Notes: generated from the letters alone by a model not told the origin. A stretch of DNA of 14,799 nt from Elusimicrobia bacterium UBA6262 (GCA_002441095.1 DJVG01000053.1:1-14799); one strand, 5' to 3'; positions 1-6,760 are shown, counted from the first letter of the stretch. Program-made: numbers and translations.

Positions 1-665
1 AGCGTTGCCGCAGGCAACCAGGCAAATCTATATCCTGAATTGTATAAATAACTGACTAAATTTTCTCTTTCTACAGTATCGGTTATCCTTAATATTTGCG
101 CATAATCAGCATAAGGCTGGCTGTGCCATCCGACTAATCTGTTTCTCCCTCCCTGGCCCCGGAATACTTGGTCCTGGGCCAGATTTATATAGTAATAATG
201 GAATACATAGGTGTCTATCCTGACATTATGCGGTGCATTGCTGCTGTCTAAAATATTGAGAGCGACAACCGGCTGGCCAAAAGTGGCAAAGAACAGGCTG
301 TTGCCGAAGATTTGCGGATCAAAGCCTGATTCATGCGGTGACAGGACTCCGGAAACAGCTATCTGAGGCAGTTTGGAAGAAGCCTTTGGCACTGGATCTG
401 AACCGAAATTAATTCGGGCCAGAAAAGCCAGGTCATTAGCTGAACCACTGCTGAATATCCTTTTGTTCAGGGAAATCACGCGGCCCAGCCGCCCTAACTC
501 CCTTTGCCCGTTAGTCTTCATGGTATTGTTCACGTCTACTTGGGTGAATACGGCATGGCTCCTGCTGAAAAAAGACATAGCGACAAAGATTAAAATGCCG
601 CTGATCGTTACCGCCATCATTAACTCTACTAAAGTTGTTCCTTGGTGGTTATTTGTTCTAAACAT
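1..665 (-). CDS. PilW-like prepilin, C-terminus cut by window edge
   Basis: The frame is open from an ATG at 665-663 to the window edge, giving 221 visible codons and no stop. The N-terminus (MFRTNNHQG, then TTLVELMMAV) is a class III prepilin signal: Gly9 at -1, Thr at +1, Glu at +5, followed by a hydrophobic helix of about 20 residues that packs into the pilus core. The rest is an unrecognised, probably globular periplasmic part rich in Asn, Tyr and Phe. The start is supported by AAGAGG, which overlaps the TAA of the upstream giant prepilin; the gap is only 8 nt, so translation is probably coupled. As third gene of the operon behind a PilX-like and a PilV-like protein, PilW/GspJ-type minor pilin is the best reading. 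The family assignment rests on the N-terminus and gene order; the prepilin call itself is secure. Confidence 0.85.
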   Translation of the reverse strand, partial: MFRTNNHQGTTLVELMMAVTISGILIFVAMSFFSRSHAVFTQVDVNNTMKTNGQRELGRLGRVISLNKRIFSSGSANDLAFLARINFGSDPVPKASSKLPQIAVSGVLSPHESGFDPQIFGNSLFFATFGQPVVALNILDSSNAPHNVRIDTYVFHYYYINLAQDQVFRGQGGRNRLVGWHSQPYADYAQILRITDTVERENLVSYLYNSGYRFAWLPAAT

Positions 666-673
666 AGAACCTC

Positions 674-3600
674 TTAAATACTGTTAAGATAGAAGATGGT
701 TTGGTGATAGCTGTAATGCAGGCTGCGGTTCTGCCGGAAAGCTTCTACCCTGATCTGGTAAGTACCTTTCAGGAAACCAGTGACATCCCAGATGCATGAA
801 ACCTGTGGCTCGGAGATATCCTTAGCAGGGTTTCTCACTCCGGCTACCGCCGGTGTGTTATCCAGGAATTTCCAGGTACTGCCATTATCCGCGGAATATT
901 TCACGTTATAGACGATCGGCTCGGTTTCATCGAAATTAGCCGGATAAGATTCAGTATATAGGCTGCCATCCCAGCGCGTCCACTGCGGATCCCAGGTGAC
1001 TGTTATTGGCCCGGCATTGGTATATTCCAGGTTAGGATTAGGCGACACCACATCAACCCGCAGCAGTTGCGGTATCCTCCCGTTAACAATGCTGGGTAAC
1101 CCAACATTCATGAAGCCCCGTAAGGAATTCACGATCGCCAGTTTTCCCATCTGGGCAGTACCGAAGTTTATCTGTGGTGCCAAGCCATTCAGTATGGCAT
1201 ACCCTGTGCCTACCCCGTTTTCAAACTTGAGCTGGGCTGCAGCATCATAATTACTGGCATTATTAGTGCATTCATAAAAAGTCGTAATCGTAGAAATTGT
1301 GGTCCGGTCAGCGGCGTAATTAGCCCATTCCATGGGGAAAGTGCCATAATTCAAGGTAAACGGCCGGTCAGCCGCGATCGTAGCTGGCAACGGGAAATTG
1401 AAGACTTTAGCTACATATTTTTCTTCATTCTGGATCAGCCCGTTCTCAGTGCTGGAAGTATGGCGGAAAGGACCATTACTTGCGCTTGGTTTGCCGTTAA
1501 AGAATGACGAACAACCATATTCCTGGGTGGTCTTGGATGGTTTGATGGACAGGTTAGTGGTATTGGCTGAATCATAATGCTCGCGGTAGTAATTAGTGGA
1601 TCCGGTATTAAGATTGCCTTCGTTTTTCCAAGAGCTGTAGGCACTGTCTGGACACAATTCTCCTATCCAGTAGCGGCTATACCAGCTGCCGCCGTCCTTG
1701 GCAATGATCCGGGTATATTTGTAATCACAAGAAGTGTTGGCATTGATCTCATCGACTCCTTTTTGTACATTGAGGCCTGGAACCCAGATCCTGGCATTTA
1801 GCGGCAAGCCGCTCGGAAAGCCGTTGCTGGCGTCTGCTCCCAGTTCGCCGCCTATCCCGATGTAATAATTGCTCCAGCCCGTAATACTGGTCCAGATGGA
1901 ATTGGTTCTTTGCAGGGCCTGGCGGTAGATGGAAAACATACGCGGTACATCAAAGATAAGCCGGTTGCTGCCGCCGGAAGACCAGTAATTGGCCGACCGG
2001 TCAAAGCCGGCGTAACCAGAGCCGCTGATCTGCTGGAAATACCAGTTATAATGGTGCGCCAGCTTGACATCGCTATAAGGTACATGGCGCGGATCGCCGA
2101 CAAACTGGTACTGTTCTGTTACCGGCGGTGTGGACACCACCCAGAAATAATTGCGCGAAATATTTTCCGGAGGTAAAGAAGTGCCAGTCATCCATTCGTC
2201 GCCAATACTGGCATCATATTCATAATAGCCTTTAACTCCCATGCCGGGATTAGTTAGCCTGATCCGCCAACGCGCCGTATTCTTGGCATTATTCTGAGAA
2301 TTATCAGTCAGGTCCAGGCTGAAGTTGGCTGCTGCCTCTACCGGGCAAGGTATGTATTCCAGGCCATATAGTCTCTCGTTATTGTGCAATCCACCCTTGG
2401 GCGAAGCATTTTTCCAGGGATGCCGCACTGGTGAATTTTTCAGTTTGATTACCGTGCCGTCAATGCCGCTTTCATTATAGGTAGTCAATTCATAATCAGA
2501 CGGAGAGTTGGCAGCGCGCCAGTTATAGCTCACCGTATTACTGCCATCCAATACCTCTAGCGCTTCTACGGTTATGATCTGCCCCGGGAAGTAAATCGTG
2601 CTTACCGGTATCTTTACCGTAGTGGCATAACTATCAGGATTCATCACGTAGGTATATACCCGCAGGTTAATATTCTCAGTACCGTTGTACTGCAGTTTAT
2701 CAGGATGAGCAACCAGCCGCCAATCAGCTTGACTGACTGGATCCTTCGCTGCGTCAGAATAATTGCGCAGCGGCGGGAAAGGCAGAAGTTCACCGTGCAG
2801 GTTCACAAAAATAGCATTCATATACTTATCTGGATTGGAGTTCATGTCTTCCAGTAATGTCCTTAGATTCGGTTCCCCGCCAGACGAGGGAGACTCTTCC
2901 GGGCAGCGCACCGCGTTATTATACTGGTCAGCCAGGGGATAAGCGCCGGCGGGAGTACCACCGTCTACACATATCCTGCCGGAGAAAAGGTCAGAATGAT
3001 AATAATAACTGTCACCGCCGGAGGTGGGATTATGCATCAGGCCGGGATAATAGTACACTTTTCCCGCTGCTGCCAGCTCGTTGGAGTATGTACTCATATT
3101 AATATAAGGCGTATAATATGGATCCCTGCCGGTCGCCAACTTGCGGATCCAGTGCACGCGCACTTCCAGCCCGGGTGACCTGGCCTGCAGGTCATTGATA
3201 ACGCTGTCCATGATCGGTTTGATCTTGTAAATAGAGCTCCACCAGCCCGGCACGTTTTCAATAGCGATCAGGTATACATCATACACTTGCGTCGGCGGCG
3301 AAGCCTTATCAACCACTTTCAGCACGCTGACTATTTCCGCCAAAGTGACGGTCGGGGTTGCCGTCGCATTATCATCCGCCTTGAACACGCGTACAAAGAC
3401 TTTTCTGGCTCCCGGATTATTGGCAATGTTGACCACGCTGATCTGGCGGCAGTATTTCCAGTTTGACCCGGCCTTCACGTTGCCGCTTGTAGGATCTCCT
3501 GGATCAGCAATATTCTTGTTTATCGTCAAGATGGGGCTGTAGGTTGTCCCGTTATCATATTCCTGGAGCACATAGGTATTGTCAGACTCGAATACCACCG

Positions 3601-3793
3601 CACGGAGCTCCTCTATTATCTGCATGGCTTTTTCCGTCGCAAACGATTTTTCTTTAGTTTTCATACTTTGTTTAGTAGAAAAATTTATCACCGGCATTAC
3701 CGCCAGTGCTGCGATACTCAGTACAAAGATTAGGATCATCACCTCCATCAGGGTGAATCCTTTTACGGATTGCTTTTTATTTTTGGCTATCAT
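674..3793 (-). CDS. Giant type IV prepilin-like protein (1039 aa)
   Basis: Residues 1-36 are a clear prepilin signal: basic leader, Gly12 at -1, then FTLMEVMILIF with Phe13 at +1 and Glu17 at +5, followed by a long hydrophobic segment. This is what GspG/PilV-type pilins use for prepilin peptidase cleavage and fibre assembly. The remaining roughly 1000 residues are extracytoplasmic, rich in Tyr, Trp, Asn, Ser and Gly, with few Cys. The last 120 or so residues (from about 915) look like an Ig/fibronectin-like beta-sandwich, with a Y-N-V-K-Y-S-x-D-N-G-S-T-W pattern and a YQIRVEAF strand near the end. Typical minor pilins are 120-250 aa, so this one carries a very large passenger. SD AAAGGG is 7 nt before the ATG; the HTH-prepilin gene ends 13 nt upstream. 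I do not recognise the middle region. A tip adhesin or secreted surface filament is inferred, not shown. Confidence 0.85.
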   Translation of the reverse strand: MIAKNKKQSVKGFTLMEVMILIFVLSIAALAVMPVINFSTKQSMKTKEKSFATEKAMQIIEELRAVVFESDNTYVLQEYDNGTTYSPILTINKNIADPGDPTSGNVKAGSNWKYCRQISVVNIANNPGARKVFVRVFKADDNATATPTVTLAEIVSVLKVVDKASPPTQVYDVYLIAIENVPGWWSSIYKIKPIMDSVINDLQARSPGLEVRVHWIRKLATGRDPYYTPYINMSTYSNELAAAGKVYYYPGLMHNPTSGGDSYYYHSDLFSGRICVDGGTPAGAYPLADQYNNAVRCPEESPSSGGEPNLRTLLEDMNSNPDKYMNAIFVNLHGELLPFPPLRNYSDAAKDPVSQADWRLVAHPDKLQYNGTENINLRVYTYVMNPDSYATTVKIPVSTIYFPGQIITVEALEVLDGSNTVSYNWRAANSPSDYELTTYNESGIDGTVIKLKNSPVRHPWKNASPKGGLHNNERLYGLEYIPCPVEAAANFSLDLTDNSQNNAKNTARWRIRLTNPGMGVKGYYEYDASIGDEWMTGTSLPPENISRNYFWVVSTPPVTEQYQFVGDPRHVPYSDVKLAHHYNWYFQQISGSGYAGFDRSANYWSSGGSNRLIFDVPRMFSIYRQALQRTNSIWTSITGWSNYYIGIGGELGADASNGFPSGLPLNARIWVPGLNVQKGVDEINANTSCDYKYTRIIAKDGGSWYSRYWIGELCPDSAYSSWKNEGNLNTGSTNYYREHYDSANTTNLSIKPSKTTQEYGCSSFFNGKPSASNGPFRHTSSTENGLIQNEEKYVAKVFNFPLPATIAADRPFTLNYGTFPMEWANYAADRTTISTITTFYECTNNASNYDAAAQLKFENGVGTGYAILNGLAPQINFGTAQMGKLAIVNSLRGFMNVGLPSIVNGRIPQLLRVDVVSPNPNLEYTNAGPITVTWDPQWTRWDGSLYTESYPANFDETEPIVYNVKYSADNGSTWKFLDNTPAVAGVRNPAKDISEPQVSCIWDVTGFLKGTYQIRVEAFRQNRSLHYSYHQTIFYLNSI

Positions 3794-3806
3794 TTAATTA
3801 CCCTTT

Positions 3807-5318
3807 CTAAAACAGAGGCATCAGGTTAAGTGAGGTCTTGTCCTCGCGGTAATACGCTAATTGCTGGCGCACCGTAGTCAGGATACTGCTGTCGAAATCG
3901 ATTTCTGCCACATCGCCCATGCCGGAGATGGTCATTCCGCCCAAAGAAACTATCGCTCCCTGGATCAGGGCCGGTCCTTCTATCGTCGTGGTACCAGTCA
4001 CATAGACCAGTCCGCTGAACAAGGAGTTGGACGTGCTGTCCAGGGTGAGATTCCCGTTTACATATAAAATACCGCCGCCGATCAAAGCATGAGCACTGTC
4101 AAACTCTATATCTCCTTCCACAAAGACAAAGGACATAGTAGGATAATGAGCAGGCAGAGTTGAGACACTATTCACCAGGTAGTCAGCCAGCCCTTTCAAT
4201 TCTGATTCTGCTACGCCAAAAACGTAATTTACGGAAGGTGTGGTAATACCGGAGAATTCACCCGAAGGCGTACCCAGTACTTTGCCAGTGCCGGTCTTGA
4301 CCGCGCCACCTCCGGCGACCCTGGCTACGCCATAGCCATCTGTTCCCCCGTCAATAGTCGCGTTGTTGTTAACATGGACCTGGTTCCCCTGCATACAGGA
4401 AACCGCCGCATTGACCGGCAAGGTCAGGGATAACTGCCGTATCTCCCCGCTCATCCTGCTTTTAGATAAGATGCGATTTGGTTCCTCATTATAATTTTTA
4501 GTCGGGTCTGCTTTTTTGTAGATAAAGCCCTGGCTTTCCAGGTACCAAACCAGTCCGTCACCAGCCGGGAAATTGGTTCTTTGGTCGGTGATATCATGGA
4601 CCGCATGCGCGTCATACGGTTCCGGCGATGCAGGCTGGCGCCTGATCTCATATCGCGCCCAAATCTGCTCTTTATCGTTCAGTAGATAGTTTTTCACCAG
4701 GCCGGCAGCTTCGTCTTCAGTATCCCCGGCTGCCTGCCGCGGATAAAAAGCATCATCCGGGTTGGGATAATAGCCGGTACCTTTCACGATCATTTGTTTG
4801 CGGAACCAGGAAACAGTATCAGTCAAACCAGCCTTGGCGATATTATCAGCCATAGCCGTAGTCAGTAACTGATGTTTTGTGTCTTTAGCCGATACGCTAA
4901 CCATCCGGGCAATGACCGGGATCAACGCCAATAAGAAAGCTAAGATGAGAATTAAATATATCACTATTGAACCGCGCTTAGAATCTTTTTTTCCAGCCTT
5001 CGCCGGTTTGCCGGCTTTCAGTAGCTTGCCATTTTTTGCAGATATCAGCGCCAGTAGTTTATCTATACTGGCCTGGTCATATTTCCTCCGGTCAGGAGCT
5101 TTTTCGGCAAAGACCATCCTCTCCTCAAGCACAGCCGGCTTGGGATAGCCGTTGCTATTGGACAGAAGAAATTTATCTATAATTGATTTTACAAACCTGT
5201 ACTGTCCGCCTATACGGGTATAAGGTATCTTCCCATCCTTAATCAGGTTATATAGCTTCTTGTGGCTAAAAGACAGATAGCTCGCCACTTCTTTCAGGTC
5301 CATGATCTCTTTGGTCAT
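3807..5318 (-). CDS. Excisionase-type HTH fused to PilX/GspK-like prepilin (503 aa)
   Basis: Residues 5-53 match the excisionase/MerR-like HTH_17 pattern (L-K-E-V-A-S-Y-L-S, then K-L-Y-N-L-I-K-D-G-K-I-P, then R-I-G-G-Q-Y-R-F and I-D-K-F-L). A charged linker follows (54-115). At 114-117 is K-R-G-S, then a hydrophobic helix to about 139, which resembles the prepilin cleavage region of PilX/GspK proteins: G116 at -1, S117 at +1, Tyr rather than Glu at +5. Residues 290-500 are a Gly/Ser-rich repetitive beta region (G-D-I-E-F, G-N-L-T-L, G-T-T-T-I-E-G, G-G-M-T-I-S-G), like the beta-helix domains of PilX-type assembly proteins. First gene of the pilin operon; SD AAGGAG lies 8 nt before the ATG. Normal prepilin leaders have about 5-30 residues, so a DNA-binding leader is odd. 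The domain calls are seen; autoregulation and proteolytic release of the HTH are inferred. A simple membrane-tethered regulator is the alternative. Confidence 0.85.
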   Translation of the reverse strand: MTKEIMDLKEVASYLSFSHKKLYNLIKDGKIPYTRIGGQYRFVKSIIDKFLLSNSNGYPKPAVLEERMVFAEKAPDRRKYDQASIDKLLALISAKNGKLLKAGKPAKAGKKDSKRGSIVIYLILILAFLLALIPVIARMVSVSAKDTKHQLLTTAMADNIAKAGLTDTVSWFRKQMIVKGTGYYPNPDDAFYPRQAAGDTEDEAAGLVKNYLLNDKEQIWARYEIRRQPASPEPYDAHAVHDITDQRTNFPAGDGLVWYLESQGFIYKKADPTKNYNEEPNRILSKSRMSGEIRQLSLTLPVNAAVSCMQGNQVHVNNNATIDGGTDGYGVARVAGGGAVKTGTGKVLGTPSGEFSGITTPSVNYVFGVAESELKGLADYLVNSVSTLPAHYPTMSFVFVEGDIEFDSAHALIGGGILYVNGNLTLDSTSNSLFSGLVYVTGTTTIEGPALIQGAIVSLGGMTISGMGDVAEIDFDSSILTTVRQQLAYYREDKTSLNLMPLF

Positions 5319-5380
5319 GCCGCAGGCTCCTTATTCTTATTTCGTCCTTTATAAAAGTGCCAGTGTTTTACAGAATTGTC

Positions 5381-5447
5381 AAGTAATTAACTGTATATAT
5401 TGGTATAAAACAGTATAAAACAGTATATTTTGGTAATCAATGGTTAA
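5381..5447 (-). promoter_or_regulatory. 10-bp phased tandem repeats, putative operator array
   Basis: On the plus strand, GTATA occurs at 5393, 5403, 5413 and 5423, exactly 10 bp apart. It is flanked in the same phase by GTAAT at 5383 and 5433 and by GTTAA at 5443, making seven elements in register. Two units, GTATAAAACA at 5403 and 5413, are identical over 10 bp. All elements would face the same side of the helix, as for cooperative binding of small winged-helix or excisionase proteins to tandem sites. The array covers the predicted -10 and -35 of the HTH-prepilin operon. The repeats are plainly visible; the claim that the HTH encoded by the next gene binds them is inference. Confidence 0.65.
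5412..5440 (-). promoter_or_regulatory. Predicted sigma70-type promoter of the pilin operon
   Basis: On the minus strand, TTGATT (5440-5435) and TATACT (5417-5412) are separated by exactly 17 bp, close to the housekeeping consensus. Transcription would start near 5405 and give a leader of about 85 nt before the ATG at 5318. The -10 hexamer is itself one of the phased repeats. A perfect TTGACA also lies at 5382-5377 on the same strand but has no good -10 at 16-18 bp, so I prefer the upstream pair. Confidence 0.5.
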
Positions 5448-5457
5448 TTTTACTAGA

Positions 5458-5495
5458 CAAAAAAAAGCACTGGTCACTTTTCAGAACCAGTGCTT
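5458..5495 (-). terminator. Rho-independent terminator, minus strand
   Basis: A perfect 10-bp stem (5465-5474 with 5486-5495: AAGCACTGGT and ACCAGTGCTT) encloses an 11-nt loop. On the minus strand the second arm runs directly into a stretch of T residues, the classical intrinsic terminator layout. It lies just upstream of the pilin operon promoter, so it would block transcripts entering from higher coordinates. The nearest minus-strand gene upstream ends 770 bp away at 6265, beyond two plus-strand genes. Confidence 0.7.
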
Positions 5496-5524
5496 GTATT
5501 TCAATATTTGTTTTTGCTTTTACG

Positions 5525-5566
5525 ACGAACCACGAACCACCAACTACGAACGTCTAACAATGAACA
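5525..5566. repeat. Heptamer tandem repeat, six imperfect copies
   Basis: Six consecutive 7-bp units: ACGAACC, ACGAACC, ACCAACT, ACGAACG, TCTAACA, ATGAACA. The first four are close copies and the last two have decayed. It lies in non-coding DNA between the terminator and the small plus-strand gene. Similar CGAAC-type heptamers occur in intergenic DNA of various bacteria, so this is probably a slippage-derived spacer repeat without a specific function. Confidence 0.6.
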
Positions 5567-5616
5567 TCTTTCGCTTTTTATATCAACTATTAACAGTTCT
5601 AGTTTTCGCGGCTATC

Positions 5617-5663
5617 GGCTAATGGCGCAAGCAGAATAAAGTCAATGAAAAGTGGTATTAGCC
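5617..5663 (+). promoter_or_regulatory. Leader hairpin with conserved two-block element, copy 1
   Basis: GGCTAAT (5617-5623) pairs perfectly with ATTAGCC (5657-5663). The loop contains GAATAAAGTC then AATGAAAAGT (5634-5653), which recurs with two mismatches at 5994-6013. GCTAATG at 5618 and GCTGATG at 5977 sit 16-17 nt before that core in the two copies. Both copies precede small plus-strand genes. It does not match a riboswitch class that I know. A shared leader RNA element or protein binding site is inferred. Confidence 0.4.
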
Positions 5664-5730
5664 AATTATTATTTATCAGGAGATGAAGTAATATTAAATT
5701 ACGCAACAAAAATTATACAGGAGGAATTCT

Positions 5731-5871
5731 ATGAAAACGAAACAGTGGCGTCAAGGAGCAATGTTAAGTTGTGCGAGTTGGGAATTCCTGGCCAGTATTT
5801 TATGGTCAGGATCACTGTGCCATTCTGATGCTAATAAGAAAAAAACCAAAGAGGAAGAATCTAGTTCCTAA
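5731..5871 (+). CDS. Small hypothetical protein, 46 aa, hydrophobic centre
   Basis: An ATG at 5731 lies 6 nt after a perfect AGGAGG and opens a 46-codon frame ending in TAA at 5869-5871. The protein starts MKTKQWRQGAM, has a moderately hydrophobic, Trp- and Cys-containing stretch at about residues 9-30 (Cys14, Cys30), and ends in a charged tail with KKK, EEE and SSS. The near-ideal ribosome binding site is the main evidence that it is real. I recognise no family. A small membrane or secreted peptide is possible, but the hydrophobic stretch is interrupted by Glu18, so membrane insertion is uncertain. It is followed 157 bp later by another small plus-strand gene, and the same conserved leader motif precedes both. 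Confidence 0.55.
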   Translation: MKTKQWRQGAMLSCASWEFLASILWSGSLCHSDANKKKTKEEESSS

Positions 5872-5890
5872 AATATATGCTTTTCCCATG

Positions 5891-5907
5891 GATACGTTTT
5901 CCGTATC
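5891..5907 (+). other. Short inverted repeat
   Basis: GATACG (5891-5896) and CGTATC (5902-5907) form a 6-bp stem with a 5-nt, T-rich loop, starting 20 nt after the stop of the 46-aa gene. No T-run follows, so it is a poor intrinsic terminator. It may simply protect the 3' end or be chance. Confidence 0.25.
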
Positions 5908-5960
5908 AGGTATCTAAACGACCAGCTCTGCCAGCAAATAATTGGTTTAGTCATTTTATC

Positions 5961-6015
5961 GTACTTCAGTGAAGCTGCTGATGCGTGGGCTGTGAATAAA
6001 GTCGATTAAAAGTAC
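5961..6015 (+). promoter_or_regulatory. Leader element with conserved two-block motif, copy 2
   Basis: GCTGATG at 5977 and GAATAAAGTC/GATTAAAAGT at 5994-6013 repeat the motif seen at 5618-5653 with nearly the same spacing. GTACTT (5961-5966) can pair with AAGTAC (6010-6015), enclosing the motif in a larger loop as in copy 1, although the stem sequences differ. Here the element lies directly before the ribosome binding site of the 79-aa gene, so it could affect translation. No known riboswitch was recognised. Confidence 0.4.
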
Positions 6016-6028
6016 TCGGAGGTGATTT

Positions 6029-6268
6029 ATGAAAAGAATAAAAAAGTATTTTCGATTTTGCTTGATCAGTTGCGCTTGCTTAATGACCGCTGTATATAGC
6101 TGGAGTCAGGATAATAAACCGCTACCTCAGTTGCCGCCGGCGACTACTTTTTTGCCGGCGAACCCCGTGGACAAGGTTATAGAAGAGGTGATAATAATCA
6201 CTGCTCCACTGCGGCTTGTACCTCAAGAACAGCAGGAAAAGCTGGATAATTCACATAATATCGATTAA
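6029..6268 (+). CDS. Small secreted protein, 79 aa, unknown function
   Basis: A strong SD (GGAGGTGA) lies 5 nt before the ATG. The N-terminus MKRIKKYFRF is basic and is followed by a hydrophobic stretch to about residue 24, so it looks like a signal peptide with cleavage near S24-W-S26. L-I-S-C at 12-15 also fits a lipobox, but little hydrophobic core precedes it, so lipidation is less likely. The mature part is short and Pro-rich (PLPQLPPATTFLPANP), then has an I-E-E-V-I-I-I-T-A-P-L strand and an acidic/Gln tail. No family recognised. Its stop codon overlaps by 4 bp the stop of the convergent minus-strand gene. It forms a small plus-strand pair with the 46-aa gene in an otherwise minus-strand window. 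Confidence 0.6.
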   Translation: MKRIKKYFRFCLISCACLMTAVYSWSQDNKPLPQLPPATTFLPANPVDKVIEEVIIITAPLRLVPQEQQEKLDNSHNID

Positions 6269-6738
6269 AATCTTTTTTTGCCGCGGAAAGGCGCGGCAGA
6301 TCTTTTGCCGAAACCGCGGTTATCGCCGCTTGGGCGATTATTAAAATGGTGCCCGCCGCTATGATGTTCCCGGTTAAAGCCGCCGCTCCTTGGTCTGCTA
6401 TCCCGCCTGCCCTCAAATGATCCGCCTTCGCGCTTGGAGAAGCAAGTCCGGCAATATACCGGGCGGTCGCCTGTGGGCTTGAATGGCACTTCACAAGATT
6501 GCCCACATTCGGCACAGACTGCCTTAAAACCTCTTTGACTGAAACCACCACCATCCCTGTCGCCTCGGTCATGGCTAAAAGAGCGTTCCTGGTGCCTTTC
6601 CTGTGGTTTAATAGATAAAGCATCGATCTTTTTTTCCAGGAAAACCAGCCTTGTTTTTATTTCCTGGAGCAATGTTAAAACATCTGTCTCTCCCTGGGGT
6701 ATTTCTTCCTGCTCTTTGCGCTTGAATATTTTTTTCAT
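6265..6738 (-). CDS. CxxC-x17-CxxC zinc-knuckle protein
   Basis: Counted from the ATG at 6738 the protein has 157 residues. Residues 1-17 are basic. Residues 19-41 form a probable short coiled coil (D-V-L-T-L-L-Q-E-I then L-E-K-K-I). Then comes C75-A-E-C78, exactly 17 residues, and C96-R-T-C99, with the motif E-V-P-F-K-P-T and P-V-Y-C between. This fits the CxxC-x17-CxxC domain family, a presumed zinc-binding knuckle known mainly by its pattern. The tail (100-157) is low complexity: Arg, Gly, His, Phe, Ser and Asn, resembling RGG-type RNA-binding tails. I chose the ATG at 6738 because AAAGGA lies at good distance before it; a TTG seven codons upstream (6759) has no clear SD. Nucleic-acid binding is inferred from composition. 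Confidence 0.8.
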   Translation of the reverse strand: MKKIFKRKEQEEIPQGETDVLTLLQEIKTRLVFLEKKIDALSIKPQERHQERSFSHDRGDRDGGGFSQRGFKAVCAECGQSCEVPFKPTGDRPVYCRTCFSKREGGSFEGRRDSRPRSGGFNREHHSGGHHFNNRPSGDNRGFGKRSAAPFRGKKRF

Positions 6739-6760
6739 ATGACTTCCTTTGGTCGTCAAA

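Larger units (their letters stand above)
5319..5730. other. Gene-poor regulatory interval (412 bp)
   Basis: I find no convincing gene here. The interval separates the minus-strand pilin operon from the first small plus-strand gene. From left to right it holds the pilin operon leader (5319-5404), the promoter with 10-bp phased repeats (5381-5447), a minus-strand terminator hairpin (5458-5495), a heptamer tandem repeat (5525-5566), and a hairpin plus conserved two-block element (5617-5663) ahead of the 46-aa gene. An open frame at 5440-5622 runs through the terminator and the heptamers and has no good ribosome binding site, so I left it out. Confidence 0.7.

Noticed and set aside
5351..5366. 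TGGCAC on the minus strand as a sigma54 promoter for the pilin operon
   Set aside because: The -24-like half is present, but no TTGC-type -12 element follows at the required distance.
5381..5447. The 10-bp repeats as a CRISPR array or replication iterons
   Set aside because: Units are far too short for CRISPR, and no replication initiator gene or DnaA-box cluster is nearby.
5440..5622. Plus-strand frame of 60 codons
   Set aside because: It crosses the terminator hairpin and the heptamer repeat, has no good ribosome binding site and a composition unlike the real proteins here.
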